From: Roseomonas sp. KE0001
Lineage (GTDB): Bacteria; Pseudomonadota; Alphaproteobacteria; Acetobacterales; Acetobacteraceae
Length of the DNA: 43,728 bases
Direction of reading: 5' to 3'
Assembly: GCF_016107285.1 (NCBI RefSeq)
Contig: NZ_RCVQ01000016.1
Coordinates: 1 to 43,728 of the forward strand
Position 1 is the first letter of the stretch. The number at the start of each line of letters is the position of its first letter. The position numbers were made by a program, and so were the translations under genes. Below, piece after piece: positions 16,103-24,594 of this stretch. The notes beneath the pieces were generated by a model. The model searched no databases. It saw nothing but the letters and a program-made list of their open reading frames with translations, and was not told where the DNA came from.

Positions 16103-18496
16103 ATGAACTGCAGGATTCCTGGTGAGCGGCAGTTCAACGCAGTGACCGGAGTGGGCTTAATGAACCTCGGAACAGCAAGGAGCGCACGCACTGCAGTTTC
16201 GGGACCGTATGGGGTATATGCCGAGCTTCGCTTCATTGCGACGCTCCCTCCGGCCGATAGGCTGGGATGGCATGACCCTTCTCCGGAAACACTGCGTTGC
16301 CTCCTTTCGCTGATCCGCAAGCTTGCTGCGCTGCGAGACGTGGTTGGCATGCGCCATTTGCTGACCCTGCTCGGCTGGCCAAAGCCTCAGGAGTTGAGCG
16401 GGCCTTCAGCGAAGCTTCTGCTGCAACTCGCGGGCGGCCTGTTTTCTGAGCAGAGTTACGACGACGGTGTGAAGCTTTGCCACCTGCTCCGCCAGCATCC
16501 GGCAACAGCCAATGAGGCGGCTCTGCTGCTGGCATGGAGTGGGCATGGTTCGGCCCTGGGCCCGGATGCGGCGCGGCCAGGAAGCCGTGCGCTGCAACTT
16601 ATCCAAGCCCAGTTCCTGGCTGCTGCCGGCCAAACCGGAGCAGCCGAAGCATTGTTGGCGGATGGTGTGGCGGAGGCGCATCTGGCGCTTGCCGCCTATC
16701 ATAAGCAGCCGTTGGACCGGCTGGCCTGCTTGGATGCTTATCTGCAGCAGCAATCGCTGCCATCATTGTCCATACGTCGCCGCGGGCAGTTCACAGGCAT
16801 AGCCGATCTGGATTTCATCCCTCGCTATCGGCACGGGGCTGGTATTCCGGTTTGCATTGTCGCGGCCCCACAAGGTGATTCGAACGTCACTGCCGCGATG
16901 ATCCGCTCCATTCAGGCCCAGACACATACGAACTGGCGGCTTCTTATCGCCAGTCATGGTGCTCTGGACCCAGGTACACAGGCAGCAGTCGCCGCTGCCC
17001 AGTCCGATCCGCGCATCATCGTCCACAACCTGCCAGAACTGTCACGCAGTCAGGCGCTGGCGGCACTGTTGGGTGAGGCAAAGGAGGATTTCGTCCTCCT
17101 GACTGGCGGCGAGGCCGTGTATTTCGAGACGTTCCTGCAAAGTCTTTGCAACCGGCTTGATCTGGAGCGCAACGAGATAGCGGCCCATGGGATGCAACTC
17201 CTGTGTGAGGACGAGCATCTGACGTTCCGCGCCAGTCCCTTGTACGGATTCCGGGCACCATCCGAGACGGCCCTGCTGATGCGGCATGGGATATCCGAGC
17301 TGGAAGCTTTGCCAGAGAATGGCGACGCGATCATGCCGGATATGACAACCCGCATACGTGTCCGCCAGGGCGGCAATGGCCTGGGGGAGGCACGCGCAGC
17401 TTTGGCATTGACCCTGCGGCAGGATGCTCCACCGATCTATGGATCGGGCCATCTACCGAAGCGCTTGGGCCCAGAAGGGCCGCGGACACCTGTCGATGTA
17501 CGTGGCACCTGCCGCATTGTGCATGCGATCAACCTGGCGGAAGACAGTATCCTGAGTTTTGCCGCCTTGAATCATATCAGCATTGAGCGGCGGCTCGGTT
17601 TTTCCAGCAATCTGCTTCCTGGAACCCAATCCGGCCTGTCCTGGCAGGGGCGCAGGATGCAGGCGATATGCCCGGGTATTTCCCCCGGCGACGTGGTTGA
17701 GGGGCATGATCTTGCGCTGATCTATGGCGCGTCCATGCTACGTGAGGTGCTAGCGCACAGCGCCTCCCGCCCCCTGGCGAGGCGGCAGTTTGTTCTAGCC
17801 CGTGACGGCGCTGACCGCGAAGAGATTCGTCGGCTGCTGTCGGAAGGCCATGCCGCCCTTGAGGTGGCGCAGGTCAAGCATGTTCCTTTTGCACCGGATG
17901 TGGGTGCCGAGATATGGGATGTGCCGCTGGCCGAAACCATTTTCGACGCGGATAACGAGGCGTTTCGGAAGCAGAATCGCCTGCGTGCCATCGGTGTCAG
18001 CTTTTTCCGGCGGAGCTTTACGCAAGCGGACGCTGAGCGTCTGGGGGAGCTTGTTGCCCGGCTTTCCGTGCCGGTAGTTCTTCTTGTTGAGGAGGATGAC
18101 GCCGCGCAGGCGGCAGGCCTCCCGGTGACTTTGCAGGTCATCAATCGAAAGCGGAATTTCTGGAACGATTTCTTTGCTTTCGTCTCCTTCCTCCTGTGCG
18201 ATGAGGAGGACCTGATGAATTTGAGAGTAACGGGCCCCTTCGGACAAGCCGCGATGCGCCGATGCCCGACCATTGTGCTGGCGAGCAGCGGAGAGATACC
18301 GAAGCCGCTGACCTGTTTCCGAGAGGAGAGCGCCCTCGTCGCATGGATTGAGCAGCTGGCCACCAACCCTGCCGCTTTCTGCAAGGCAAGGATGGAAGCG
18401 TTGCAGCATTTCCGTTCGGCAGCAGGAGAGGAAGCCTATTCTGAACGCCTGCTCCATTTGTTGCGGACCGTGCCGCCCGAGGTCGAGGCTCTCTAG
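16103..18496 (+). CDS. Large protein with TPR-like region and degenerate GT2-like domain
   Basis: 797 residues. The N-terminal about 240 residues are helical and repeat-like. From about 248 a GT-A-like start appears: VCIVAAPQGDSNVTAAMIRS, IQAQTHTNWRLLIASHG, DPRIIVHN, then EDFVLLTGGEAVYFETFL. In active GT2 enzymes the last motif carries a DxD metal site; here it reads TGGE, and the upstream DDGS motif is SHGA. The C-terminal half (about 480-797) is not recognised. It may be an inactive or highly divergent glycosyltransferase. The stop codon TAG falls in the CTAG target of the IS5-type element that follows. Confidence 0.75.
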   Translation: MNCRIPGERQFNAVTGVGLMNLGTARSARTAVSGPYGVYAELRFIATLPPADRLGWHDPSPETLRCLLSLIRKLAALRDVVGMRHLLTLLGWPKPQELSGPSAKLLLQLAGGLFSEQSYDDGVKLCHLLRQHPATANEAALLLAWSGHGSALGPDAARPGSRALQLIQAQFLAAAGQTGAAEALLADGVAEAHLALAAYHKQPLDRLACLDAYLQQQSLPSLSIRRRGQFTGIADLDFIPRYRHGAGIPVCIVAAPQGDSNVTAAMIRSIQAQTHTNWRLLIASHGALDPGTQAAVAAAQSDPRIIVHNLPELSRSQALAALLGEAKEDFVLLTGGEAVYFETFLQSLCNRLDLERNEIAAHGMQLLCEDEHLTFRASPLYGFRAPSETALLMRHGISELEALPENGDAIMPDMTTRIRVRQGGNGLGEARAALALTLRQDAPPIYGSGHLPKRLGPEGPRTPVDVRGTCRIVHAINLAEDSILSFAALNHISIERRLGFSSNLLPGTQSGLSWQGRRMQAICPGISPGDVVEGHDLALIYGASMLREVLAHSASRPLARRQFVLARDGADREEIRRLLSEGHAALEVAQVKHVPFAPDVGAEIWDVPLAETIFDADNEAFRKQNRLRAIGVSFFRRSFTQADAERLGELVARLSVPVVLLVEEDDAAQAAGLPVTLQVINRKRNFWNDFFAFVSFLLCDEEDLMNLRVTGPFGQAAMRRCPTIVLASSGEIPKPLTCFREESALVAWIEQLATNPAAFCKARMEALQHFRSAAGEEAYSERLLHLLRTVPPEVEAL

Positions 18497-19440
18497 ATGT
18501 TTAGTTCTAAGGTTGTTCTGTTTAAACCTTTCCGGCTGGGATCTGAGGATCATAAGGTTATGTGTGAGGACGCGCAGGATAAGCTCGCGCCGCTGAGCCT
18601 GATGGCCGCGCGCCCTCAGCGCTGAGCCGAGGCGGCGCTTGTGCTGGCTGAAGCCGTTCTCGATGTGCCAGCGCTGGTGATAAAGAACGCGGGGAAAGTG
18701 CTTGTGCAGGGCACGTCTGTAGGGCGTCTTCGGCCAGCGCCGCCCGGTGTTGCGTCGGTTCAGGGCAATGATGCTGCGCCCGATGCCGAGTTCGTCGCGG
18801 CAGAGGCGATGATTGTGCTCGGCGTCGTAACCAGAATCGGCCAGAACTGCGCTCAGATCCATGAGCGCAGTGGCTTGGCGCATGGCGGGCGCGAAGTCGG
18901 GCGAGTCCTGACTGGGACCGATGCCGGTGACCGCGCCGATGATCAGATGAGAGTGGATGTGGAGCACCGGGGTGAGCTTGGGCTAGGTTCGCTGCCGATG
19001 GCCAGAACCGCTTCCGCGCCGTCTGCCGAAGTGCTCACTCACATGCCGTGTTTCCAGTCCGGTCGCGTCCACCGCGGCAACAGGCGAGGCATCGATCAGA
19101 CTGACAGACTTGGCCCGCTCCACGACGGTCAGCTGGGCGCGGTGGAAAGCCCCCCTTTTTCCGCTTCCGGGAGGAGACGGCGTGCCGCATAGGCCAGGGT
19201 GGAATAGTGCGGCACCTTCCTGAGGCCCAGGGCCTTTCGTATCTCCTGCCACTCGGCCACCAGAGTTACCAGCCCGCGATAGTCGGTCTGCAGGAACTGG
19301 CGCAGCACCAGGAGCGCGAAGAGCTGGGCTTGGGTGAAGTCGTGGCGAGAAGTCCGGCTGCCATAGGCCGGAAAGCTTCGTCGCCCGACGGCCAGGGCCT
19401 CACGTGCGACCCACACCACCGATTTTGTCATCCCGCGCAT
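18497..19440 (-). pseudogene. IS5/IS4-type DDE transposase with frame change and amber codon
   Basis: The N-terminal frame (TKSVVWVAREALAVGRRSF to RRLLPEAEKG) passes by a -1 shift, at the run AAAAAGGGGGG near 19150-19160, into the frame GAFHRAQLTVVERAKSVSLI. That frame has the first catalytic Asp in AVDATGLETRHVSEHFGRR, then a TAG at 18983-18985 where Trp is expected (T-stop-PKLTPVLHIHSHLI), then ADSGYDAEHNHRL (Asp) and RWHIENGFSQHKRRLGSALR (Glu). The -1 shift could be programmed, as in some IS5 groups; the amber codon makes it probably inactive. Confidence 0.78.
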
Positions 19441-19527
19441 CGATGACCTCGCACCGAAACCTCATATGCCTACCCAGCACTCCACCCGCCCAGAAGGTTT
19501 CAACAGAGCAACCTTGGGACTAAACAT
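18497..19527 (-). mobile_element. IS5-type insertion sequence (1031 bp)
   Basis: Long inverted ends start ATGTTTAGTTCTAAGGTTG on the left and ATGTTTAGTCCCAAGGTTG on the right (reverse complement). It is flanked by a CTAG duplication at 18493-18496 and 19528-19531. The insertion sits exactly on the stop codon of the upstream gene and leaves it intact. It carries one minus-strand transposase in two frames. Confidence 0.9.
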
Positions 19528-19531
19528 CTAG

Positions 19532-19714
19532 GACATCGGCGCTCGGTCCGTCATCTGGCCACTCTCGATCGGATTTGTTGGGGCCTACCAGGATTGCTGT
19601 GGCCTCGAAGAACTCAGGCACAGGCGCAGGATTGGATCACCGCCACCATCCGCCACGAAAAAGCCGCCCAATCCGCTTCAACACCCGCCGTGTTATAAGC
19701 CGCAAATGAAGAGG
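19532..19714. other. Intergenic stretch between convergent transcription units
   Basis: A short plus-strand frame reading WITATIRHEKAAQSASTPAV ends at a TAA near 19700. It may be the tail of a lost gene, but I do not recognise it. No terminator hairpin is evident. Confidence 0.3.
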
Positions 19715-20830
19715 CTACGGACGTGCAGGCGTAAAATATTTCTTGAATGCTTCCGACTCAACGACACGCGTCGCAGCACCTGACAGATCACTACGATGGC
19801 TGAGCCAAGCAGCAGATGCTAGGGCTTCAGCAACCATGCCGTAAGGGATATGCTTGACATTCCCATAGCGATCACGCTCCTTCAGAATGCGTGTAGAACC
19901 GCTTGGATCAGCAGATCCGTCTTCCTGAACCCTTCCTTCCAGCCAGATGGCACCTCGTGTAAGAGCTGCTACAACACGCGCCCGCCTGACAGGATCACGA
20001 ACAACCGCGGCGTATCGCGCTCCAAAGACAATGCTAGCCGCTTGGTAGCCCAAGTCATAGCTGCCTTTCTCTGGAAAGATGCCTTCAGAAGTTTCTGCGG
20101 CCAGAGCCTGATCCGCGAATTCGGTACTACGCGCTTCCAGACTGTCATCGTTCGCAATCTGTGCTCCGTAGGCGAGAGCCGCCGCCATAGACCACATGCG
20201 ATGCGTGAACCTGGCATTATTGACCATCTCCGGCGAAACTTCAGGACGCTGCATTCCGAGCCAACGCGCCGCCCGCACCACATCATCCGCAAATGCAAGA
20301 GCGCGGTCAGGGCTCCCCAGAGCGTAGTCGACTAAGACAGAGCGGCCGGCAGCCTCCGTGAATAAAGTGGTTGAATGGATAGGCTCCCGCCCTTGTGGAA
20401 ATCCGCCTTGCGGCGTCTGCAACTCGATACCCCATTGCACAGCACGCCATCCACGCTGCACCCAATCAGGGCGCTGCCTCAATAGGCCGGCGACAATCCA
20501 ATCGGCGCCGCCCCTCTGATCTTCCACAAGTGGTGCCGGCCGGCGTCCAGCCTCATAATCCCGGTTAACCCCCATCGCTCCGCTGGGGATAATGCCGCCG
20601 TTCGGGCGTGGCCCCGAAGCTGCCATAACCAGAGGGTCCTGTAACAAAGCAACAAGACCTCGCGAATTCTGCGTGGAGAGCGCCGTGGCAGTTGCGACGC
20701 GCGGAGCAGACTGAGAGGGCATCTGCGCAGCAGAAGCGCCCCCTATGCTGAGGGTGAGACACAGCGCCAGCGCGCCCACAAAGCGGGCACCCATTCTCCG
20801 CTGACCTCCGGACTTTGCCACCTGAGCCAA
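19715..20830 (-). CDS. Secreted protein, probable alpha/alpha-barrel (polysaccharide-active?)
   Basis: 371 residues. A signal peptide is clear: basic GGQRRMGARF, then the hydrophobic VGALALCLTLSIGGASA and an AQ cleavage site. The mature part is helical with Trp/Gly/Tyr-rich motifs (ELQTPQGGFPQG, GIFPEKGSYDLGYQAA) resembling alpha/alpha-toroid lyases or hydrolases acting on polysaccharides; catalytic residues cannot be assigned. The likely start is a TTG at 20830, five bases after the methyltransferase stop; ATG at 20794 would still keep the signal peptide. Function is inferred from neighbours. Confidence 0.72.
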   Translation of the reverse strand: MAQVAKSGGQRRMGARFVGALALCLTLSIGGASAAQMPSQSAPRVATATALSTQNSRGLVALLQDPLVMAASGPRPNGGIIPSGAMGVNRDYEAGRRPAPLVEDQRGGADWIVAGLLRQRPDWVQRGWRAVQWGIELQTPQGGFPQGREPIHSTTLFTEAAGRSVLVDYALGSPDRALAFADDVVRAARWLGMQRPEVSPEMVNNARFTHRMWSMAAALAYGAQIANDDSLEARSTEFADQALAAETSEGIFPEKGSYDLGYQAASIVFGARYAAVVRDPVRRARVVAALTRGAIWLEGRVQEDGSADPSGSTRILKERDRYGNVKHIPYGMVAEALASAAWLSHRSDLSGAATRVVESEAFKKYFTPARP

Positions 20831-20835
20831 AAGCC

Positions 20836-21690
20836 TTACCTGCCCATACCTGCATTCATGGCGAAACGGCTCACCGCTTCAGATGAAGTGACAAGCAGAT
20901 CGCCGTGACGGATATCGAGATCCCTGCTTTGAGAGACAGGGCTGAATCCGCCATCCTGCCCAACCAGAAAAACGCTACCGATTTCGAGGAGTTGCTCGAG
21001 AAAGGCCTCAGGTTGGAGCCCAGCGAGTTGCAACTGGTTGGGATCAAATTCTACCAGAAGAGTGAATGGACGGGAGGCTAAAGCACCACGCGCCCCGGCC
21101 ACGACATGCGGTTCGTGCCCCTCGATATCAATTTTCATGGCCAAAGGTCCAGGGGGCGCGGCAATCTTAACTAGATAGTCATCAACAGAAACCTTCTCGA
21201 TCTGCTGCAGCTTGTAGTGCTGCTCTCCCTCGCCCTTATAACGGGCGTCAGGCATCTTGTAGTCAAGCGATGAAGTTCCGGACCATTTCATGTCTAGGAA
21301 TAGCGTACCCTGCCCTGTTGTATCCGAGACGGCCAATGCTTCCACCCGGATCTGGGAGCCATTTATATGCTCACGCGCCGACTCTTTGAGGAGTTCTGCA
21401 AGGGCAATGTTGGGCTCGAACATGATAACGACAGTGTCCGGCCTAAAGAGAAGGGGGAAAATCATTTCCCCATGATTGGCGCCCACATCCAAGACCACCG
21501 CAGGCTGCATCAGCGCGATCACCTGTTCCCAGGCGTGCAGTACATGGGGCTGCGTCACGCCTCCCTTCTCGATCAGGCGGTCGGCGCGATTGTCGGAAGA
21601 CAGCAAGTGAAGTGAGCCAACCTTCAGGTAGAAACTTATGCTGCTTCCATCCGCAGAAACCTGCGCAATCCGGGACTTTCCATGGTTCAC
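20836..21690 (-). CDS. FkbM-family SAM-dependent methyltransferase
   Basis: 284 residues. The SAM-binding motif VVLDVGANHGEMIFPLLF, the acidic partner MFEPN, and the family signature LAMKIDIEGHEPHVVAGA are all present. FkbM enzymes O-methylate sugars or polyketides; here a surface-glycan sugar is the likely substrate. The start is a GTG at 21690 with a strong GGAGGAGAGG upstream. It is followed after five bases by the secreted-protein gene, so both form one operon. Confidence 0.92.
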   Translation of the reverse strand: MNHGKSRIAQVSADGSSISFYLKVGSLHLLSSDNRADRLIEKGGVTQPHVLHAWEQVIALMQPAVVLDVGANHGEMIFPLLFRPDTVVIMFEPNIALAELLKESAREHINGSQIRVEALAVSDTTGQGTLFLDMKWSGTSSLDYKMPDARYKGEGEQHYKLQQIEKVSVDDYLVKIAAPPGPLAMKIDIEGHEPHVVAGARGALASRPFTLLVEFDPNQLQLAGLQPEAFLEQLLEIGSVFLVGQDGGFSPVSQSRDLDIRHGDLLVTSSEAVSRFAMNAGMGR

Positions 21691-21997
21691 AGCCCTCTCC
21701 TCCTTCAGCCTTGCCTTCGCAGGCGCTTAGCGGCCTGGTTCCTTGGTAACCAGGTACAGACATGTCTGGCTCACATAGATCCCTTATCACAAGGCAGGCA
21801 GAGATGCTTCTATGTCGCGCGGAGGCGGAGTATAAGAACTCAAATCAGACTTATTGTGTAAGGAAAAGAAGAACCACAAAGCACTGAACGGCCAAGCAGC
21901 AAGTAACAATCGAAACGTTTCTGCAGGCTCCTCGGCGCCAGCAGGCGGGCGTCAGTCTTTCCTGCCACGCCATATGGCCGCCTGCTCAGCTATTTTC
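21691..21997. other. Intergenic region between two leftward polysaccharide genes
   Basis: 307 bp without a recognisable gene. It should contain the promoter of the methyltransferase operon and the end of the double glycosyltransferase transcript. No clear hairpin terminator or operator is seen. Confidence 0.4.
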
Positions 21998-24556
21998 TTA
22001 ATCCTCTTCGCCAGAAAGAATGCGCTTGTAAAGATCCAAAGCCTTCTTGTTCTGACGTGCGATATTAAATTCCAGCTCAACATGCGACCGCCCCTGGCGC
22101 CCAAATAGCGGACCCAGATGCGGGTTGTCATAAAGGTGGACAATGTAGCGCCCTAAAATCTCAGCATTCCGTTCAGGCGCAAGGAAGCCTGTGTATCCAT
22201 CTACCACAGCTTCCGGAATTCCGCTGTGAAACGTGGAAAGAATAGGCAGGCCGGAGGCCATGGCCTCCATGGTCACGGTCGGTATTCCTTCCTGATCGCC
22301 ATCATCACCCGTGACGCTCGGGGCCAGCAGTGCATGGCTGGCGGCCATGATGCTGGTGACCACGGCGTGCGGTTGAGCACCTAGCAACCGGACCTTGCCG
22401 GCCAAGCCCAACTCCTCGACCAGCAGCCTCAACTTCTCCATCTCGGCGCCTTCGCCAACTACGCTATACTCCACGTCCAGGCCCGGCCGCTGCTCCAGGG
22501 CATTCGCCACACCGCGTATGCCCCATTCAAAGCCCTTCTTCTCAACCAACCGGCCAACAGACACGATGCGGAGCGGCTCACCAGCGCTCCGGTATCGATT
22601 TGCAAACGAGAATTTGCTGCAATCGATGCCGACGCGGTGTACCTGAACATCTTTCTTCTCAAACCCCATCTCCAACATGCGTTCGCGGAAGAAGTTGCTG
22701 ATCGGAAGCGCCTTCGTCAGACGGGTTTTGTAGTCATCGTAGAGACCAAGTCCAAACTTCTTGACATGCGCCGACATATCAATGCCGTGGTATGAACATA
22801 CGACAGGCGGGGAAAAGGCGCCCAGATCTATGTAGCGGAATATCAGGCGTGGCCGGTGACCAAAATGGCAATGCACGATATCCACGTCCGCAGCATGGCG
22901 GCGGATCTGCTCAACAGCATACATCTCCGAGAACCGCTCGCCGGCCGCCCCCAGCTCAGCGATTCCTTGGTCCAACACATCTGCAGAGGAGTGTTGTGCC
23001 AGCTCGGACCTGGTCATCTCCCTGTGCAGCTTGCTCCGAGCATCTTTCATAGGTTGAGTAAGAGCACGAATGGTCCTGTCCTGCGCTTCCGGCGGGCGGA
23101 CACAGAAGGTGCGTTCATGCAAGGCATAGCGCATGTAGTCGGTCGGCGCCTGTTCCGGGCGCCCCACCATCGTATGCAGCACCCGGACATCCTGCCCAAG
23201 GTCCAGTAGGCCTGTCACATGGTTCAGAACGAAAGTCTCGGACAGCTTCGGGAACTCTCCCGCCACGATCAGTATCTTGAGTGGGCGGCTGTCGCGTGGG
23301 GCCACTCGGGTCCGGAGAACCTGATGCACCTTATCGCGCTTGATACTGGCATGATAAACTTTGCGAAGCTGCTCCGTAAGGGCAGGGACGCGCCGCTTCT
23401 TTGCTTCTCGGACATCGTTGTAGAACGAGAGATAGCGCTCTCCCACCACTTCCGGGAGGTAAGCCTTGGCAGCTTCGATGCAGGCGGCGCTCATACGTGG
23501 CAACGCCGCCGGCTCTAACTCCAAAATCTGCTGGATAATGTTCGAAAGTTGACCGGGGCTATCGGGATCAAAGATCCAGCCAGTTTCCCCATTTTCGACA
23601 ATGTCAGGAATGCCGCCGCGATCTGTCCCGATAACAGGCACCCCATGTGCCATTGCCTCGATCACCACCCGGCCGAACGGTTCATGCCAGATCGAAGGCG
23701 CAACCAGCACGTCGATCATCTTGAACAGCTCGGGCGGATTCAAGAAGCCGAGATACTTAGCATCATGACTCTGCCCAAGTTCGGTCACCCGGTTAGTAAT
23801 ATGCGGGTCCTGCAGGTCCCCCGCCATTACCAGGCTCACTTCGGACGGATCAAGTTTTTCAAAGGCATCGATGATTAGATTGATGCCTTTACTGGCATGG
23901 AGGCGCCCCAGGAAGCCGACGCGCAACTTGGCGCCCGGCTGCCTTGGATGTGCAGGCTGGACGACCTCTAGCGGCCGGTAGGAATTCGGGATGACCTGCT
24001 TGTGGAGTGCCTGATTGAAGAATCCATATTCAAGATGGCGGCGCAGCGTGAAACGGCTCAGGCCTACAACTCCATCGACCCAGCGTGATGCCTCGCGCGC
24101 ATCGATAGAGACACGGCTGCAATCCGCGCATTGTGCGCCACAATCGCGCACGCCATCGAACATGTTCCTTTCGCACAGCAACTTATACTCGCGCAGGGTG
24201 TGCACCATTGGGATGCCGAGGCGCCCCAGTTCACGCCACGCCTGCGGTGCGCGATGGAAAACATTTGTATGAATGATATCAGGCTTTTCCATGAGCGCGA
24301 GGCTCATCAGCATATCTGCATGGGTGGGCAGCCGCGAAACTCGCCCCAGCATGATCGTCTTGACGCCGTTCACTTCACGTACGGAATGGATACCGCTATC
24401 CAGCATGCCACGCGTGTAGGCCCTGCGCCCCATGAAGGCGAAGGTAACGTCATGGTTCTGTCTGGCAAAATATTCGCCAATAGACTGCACTGACCTTTCT
24501 GCGCCGCCGGGGCCGCCGAAGAGGGCATGCTCTTGGTTGATCAACAGGATCTTCAT
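21998..24556 (-). CDS. Double-domain GT4-type glycosyltransferase
   Basis: 852 residues with two complete GT-B units. The first (about 1-385) starts KILLINQEHALFGGPGGAER and has GFLGRLHASKGINLII and the donor motif HEPFGRVVIEAMAHGVP. The second (about 425-845) starts LKILIVAGEFPKLSETFVLN, resembling WcaL/EpsF-type enzymes, with SVGRLVEKKGFEWGIRG and DQEGIPTVTMEAMASGLP. Both have the E-x7-E signature, so it may add two sugars in succession to a lipid-linked glycan. The ATG at 24556 follows GGAAG; a TTG lies one codon earlier. It starts 38 bp after the TPR/GT9-like gene. Confidence 0.92.
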   Translation of the reverse strand: MKILLINQEHALFGGPGGAERSVQSIGEYFARQNHDVTFAFMGRRAYTRGMLDSGIHSVREVNGVKTIMLGRVSRLPTHADMLMSLALMEKPDIIHTNVFHRAPQAWRELGRLGIPMVHTLREYKLLCERNMFDGVRDCGAQCADCSRVSIDAREASRWVDGVVGLSRFTLRRHLEYGFFNQALHKQVIPNSYRPLEVVQPAHPRQPGAKLRVGFLGRLHASKGINLIIDAFEKLDPSEVSLVMAGDLQDPHITNRVTELGQSHDAKYLGFLNPPELFKMIDVLVAPSIWHEPFGRVVIEAMAHGVPVIGTDRGGIPDIVENGETGWIFDPDSPGQLSNIIQQILELEPAALPRMSAACIEAAKAYLPEVVGERYLSFYNDVREAKKRRVPALTEQLRKVYHASIKRDKVHQVLRTRVAPRDSRPLKILIVAGEFPKLSETFVLNHVTGLLDLGQDVRVLHTMVGRPEQAPTDYMRYALHERTFCVRPPEAQDRTIRALTQPMKDARSKLHREMTRSELAQHSSADVLDQGIAELGAAGERFSEMYAVEQIRRHAADVDIVHCHFGHRPRLIFRYIDLGAFSPPVVCSYHGIDMSAHVKKFGLGLYDDYKTRLTKALPISNFFRERMLEMGFEKKDVQVHRVGIDCSKFSFANRYRSAGEPLRIVSVGRLVEKKGFEWGIRGVANALEQRPGLDVEYSVVGEGAEMEKLRLLVEELGLAGKVRLLGAQPHAVVTSIMAASHALLAPSVTGDDGDQEGIPTVTMEAMASGLPILSTFHSGIPEAVVDGYTGFLAPERNAEILGRYIVHLYDNPHLGPLFGRQGRSHVELEFNIARQNKKALDLYKRILSGEED

Positions 24557-24594
24557 CAACGACTTCCAATGCCGGCGGGGTAATTTTGCTAGAT

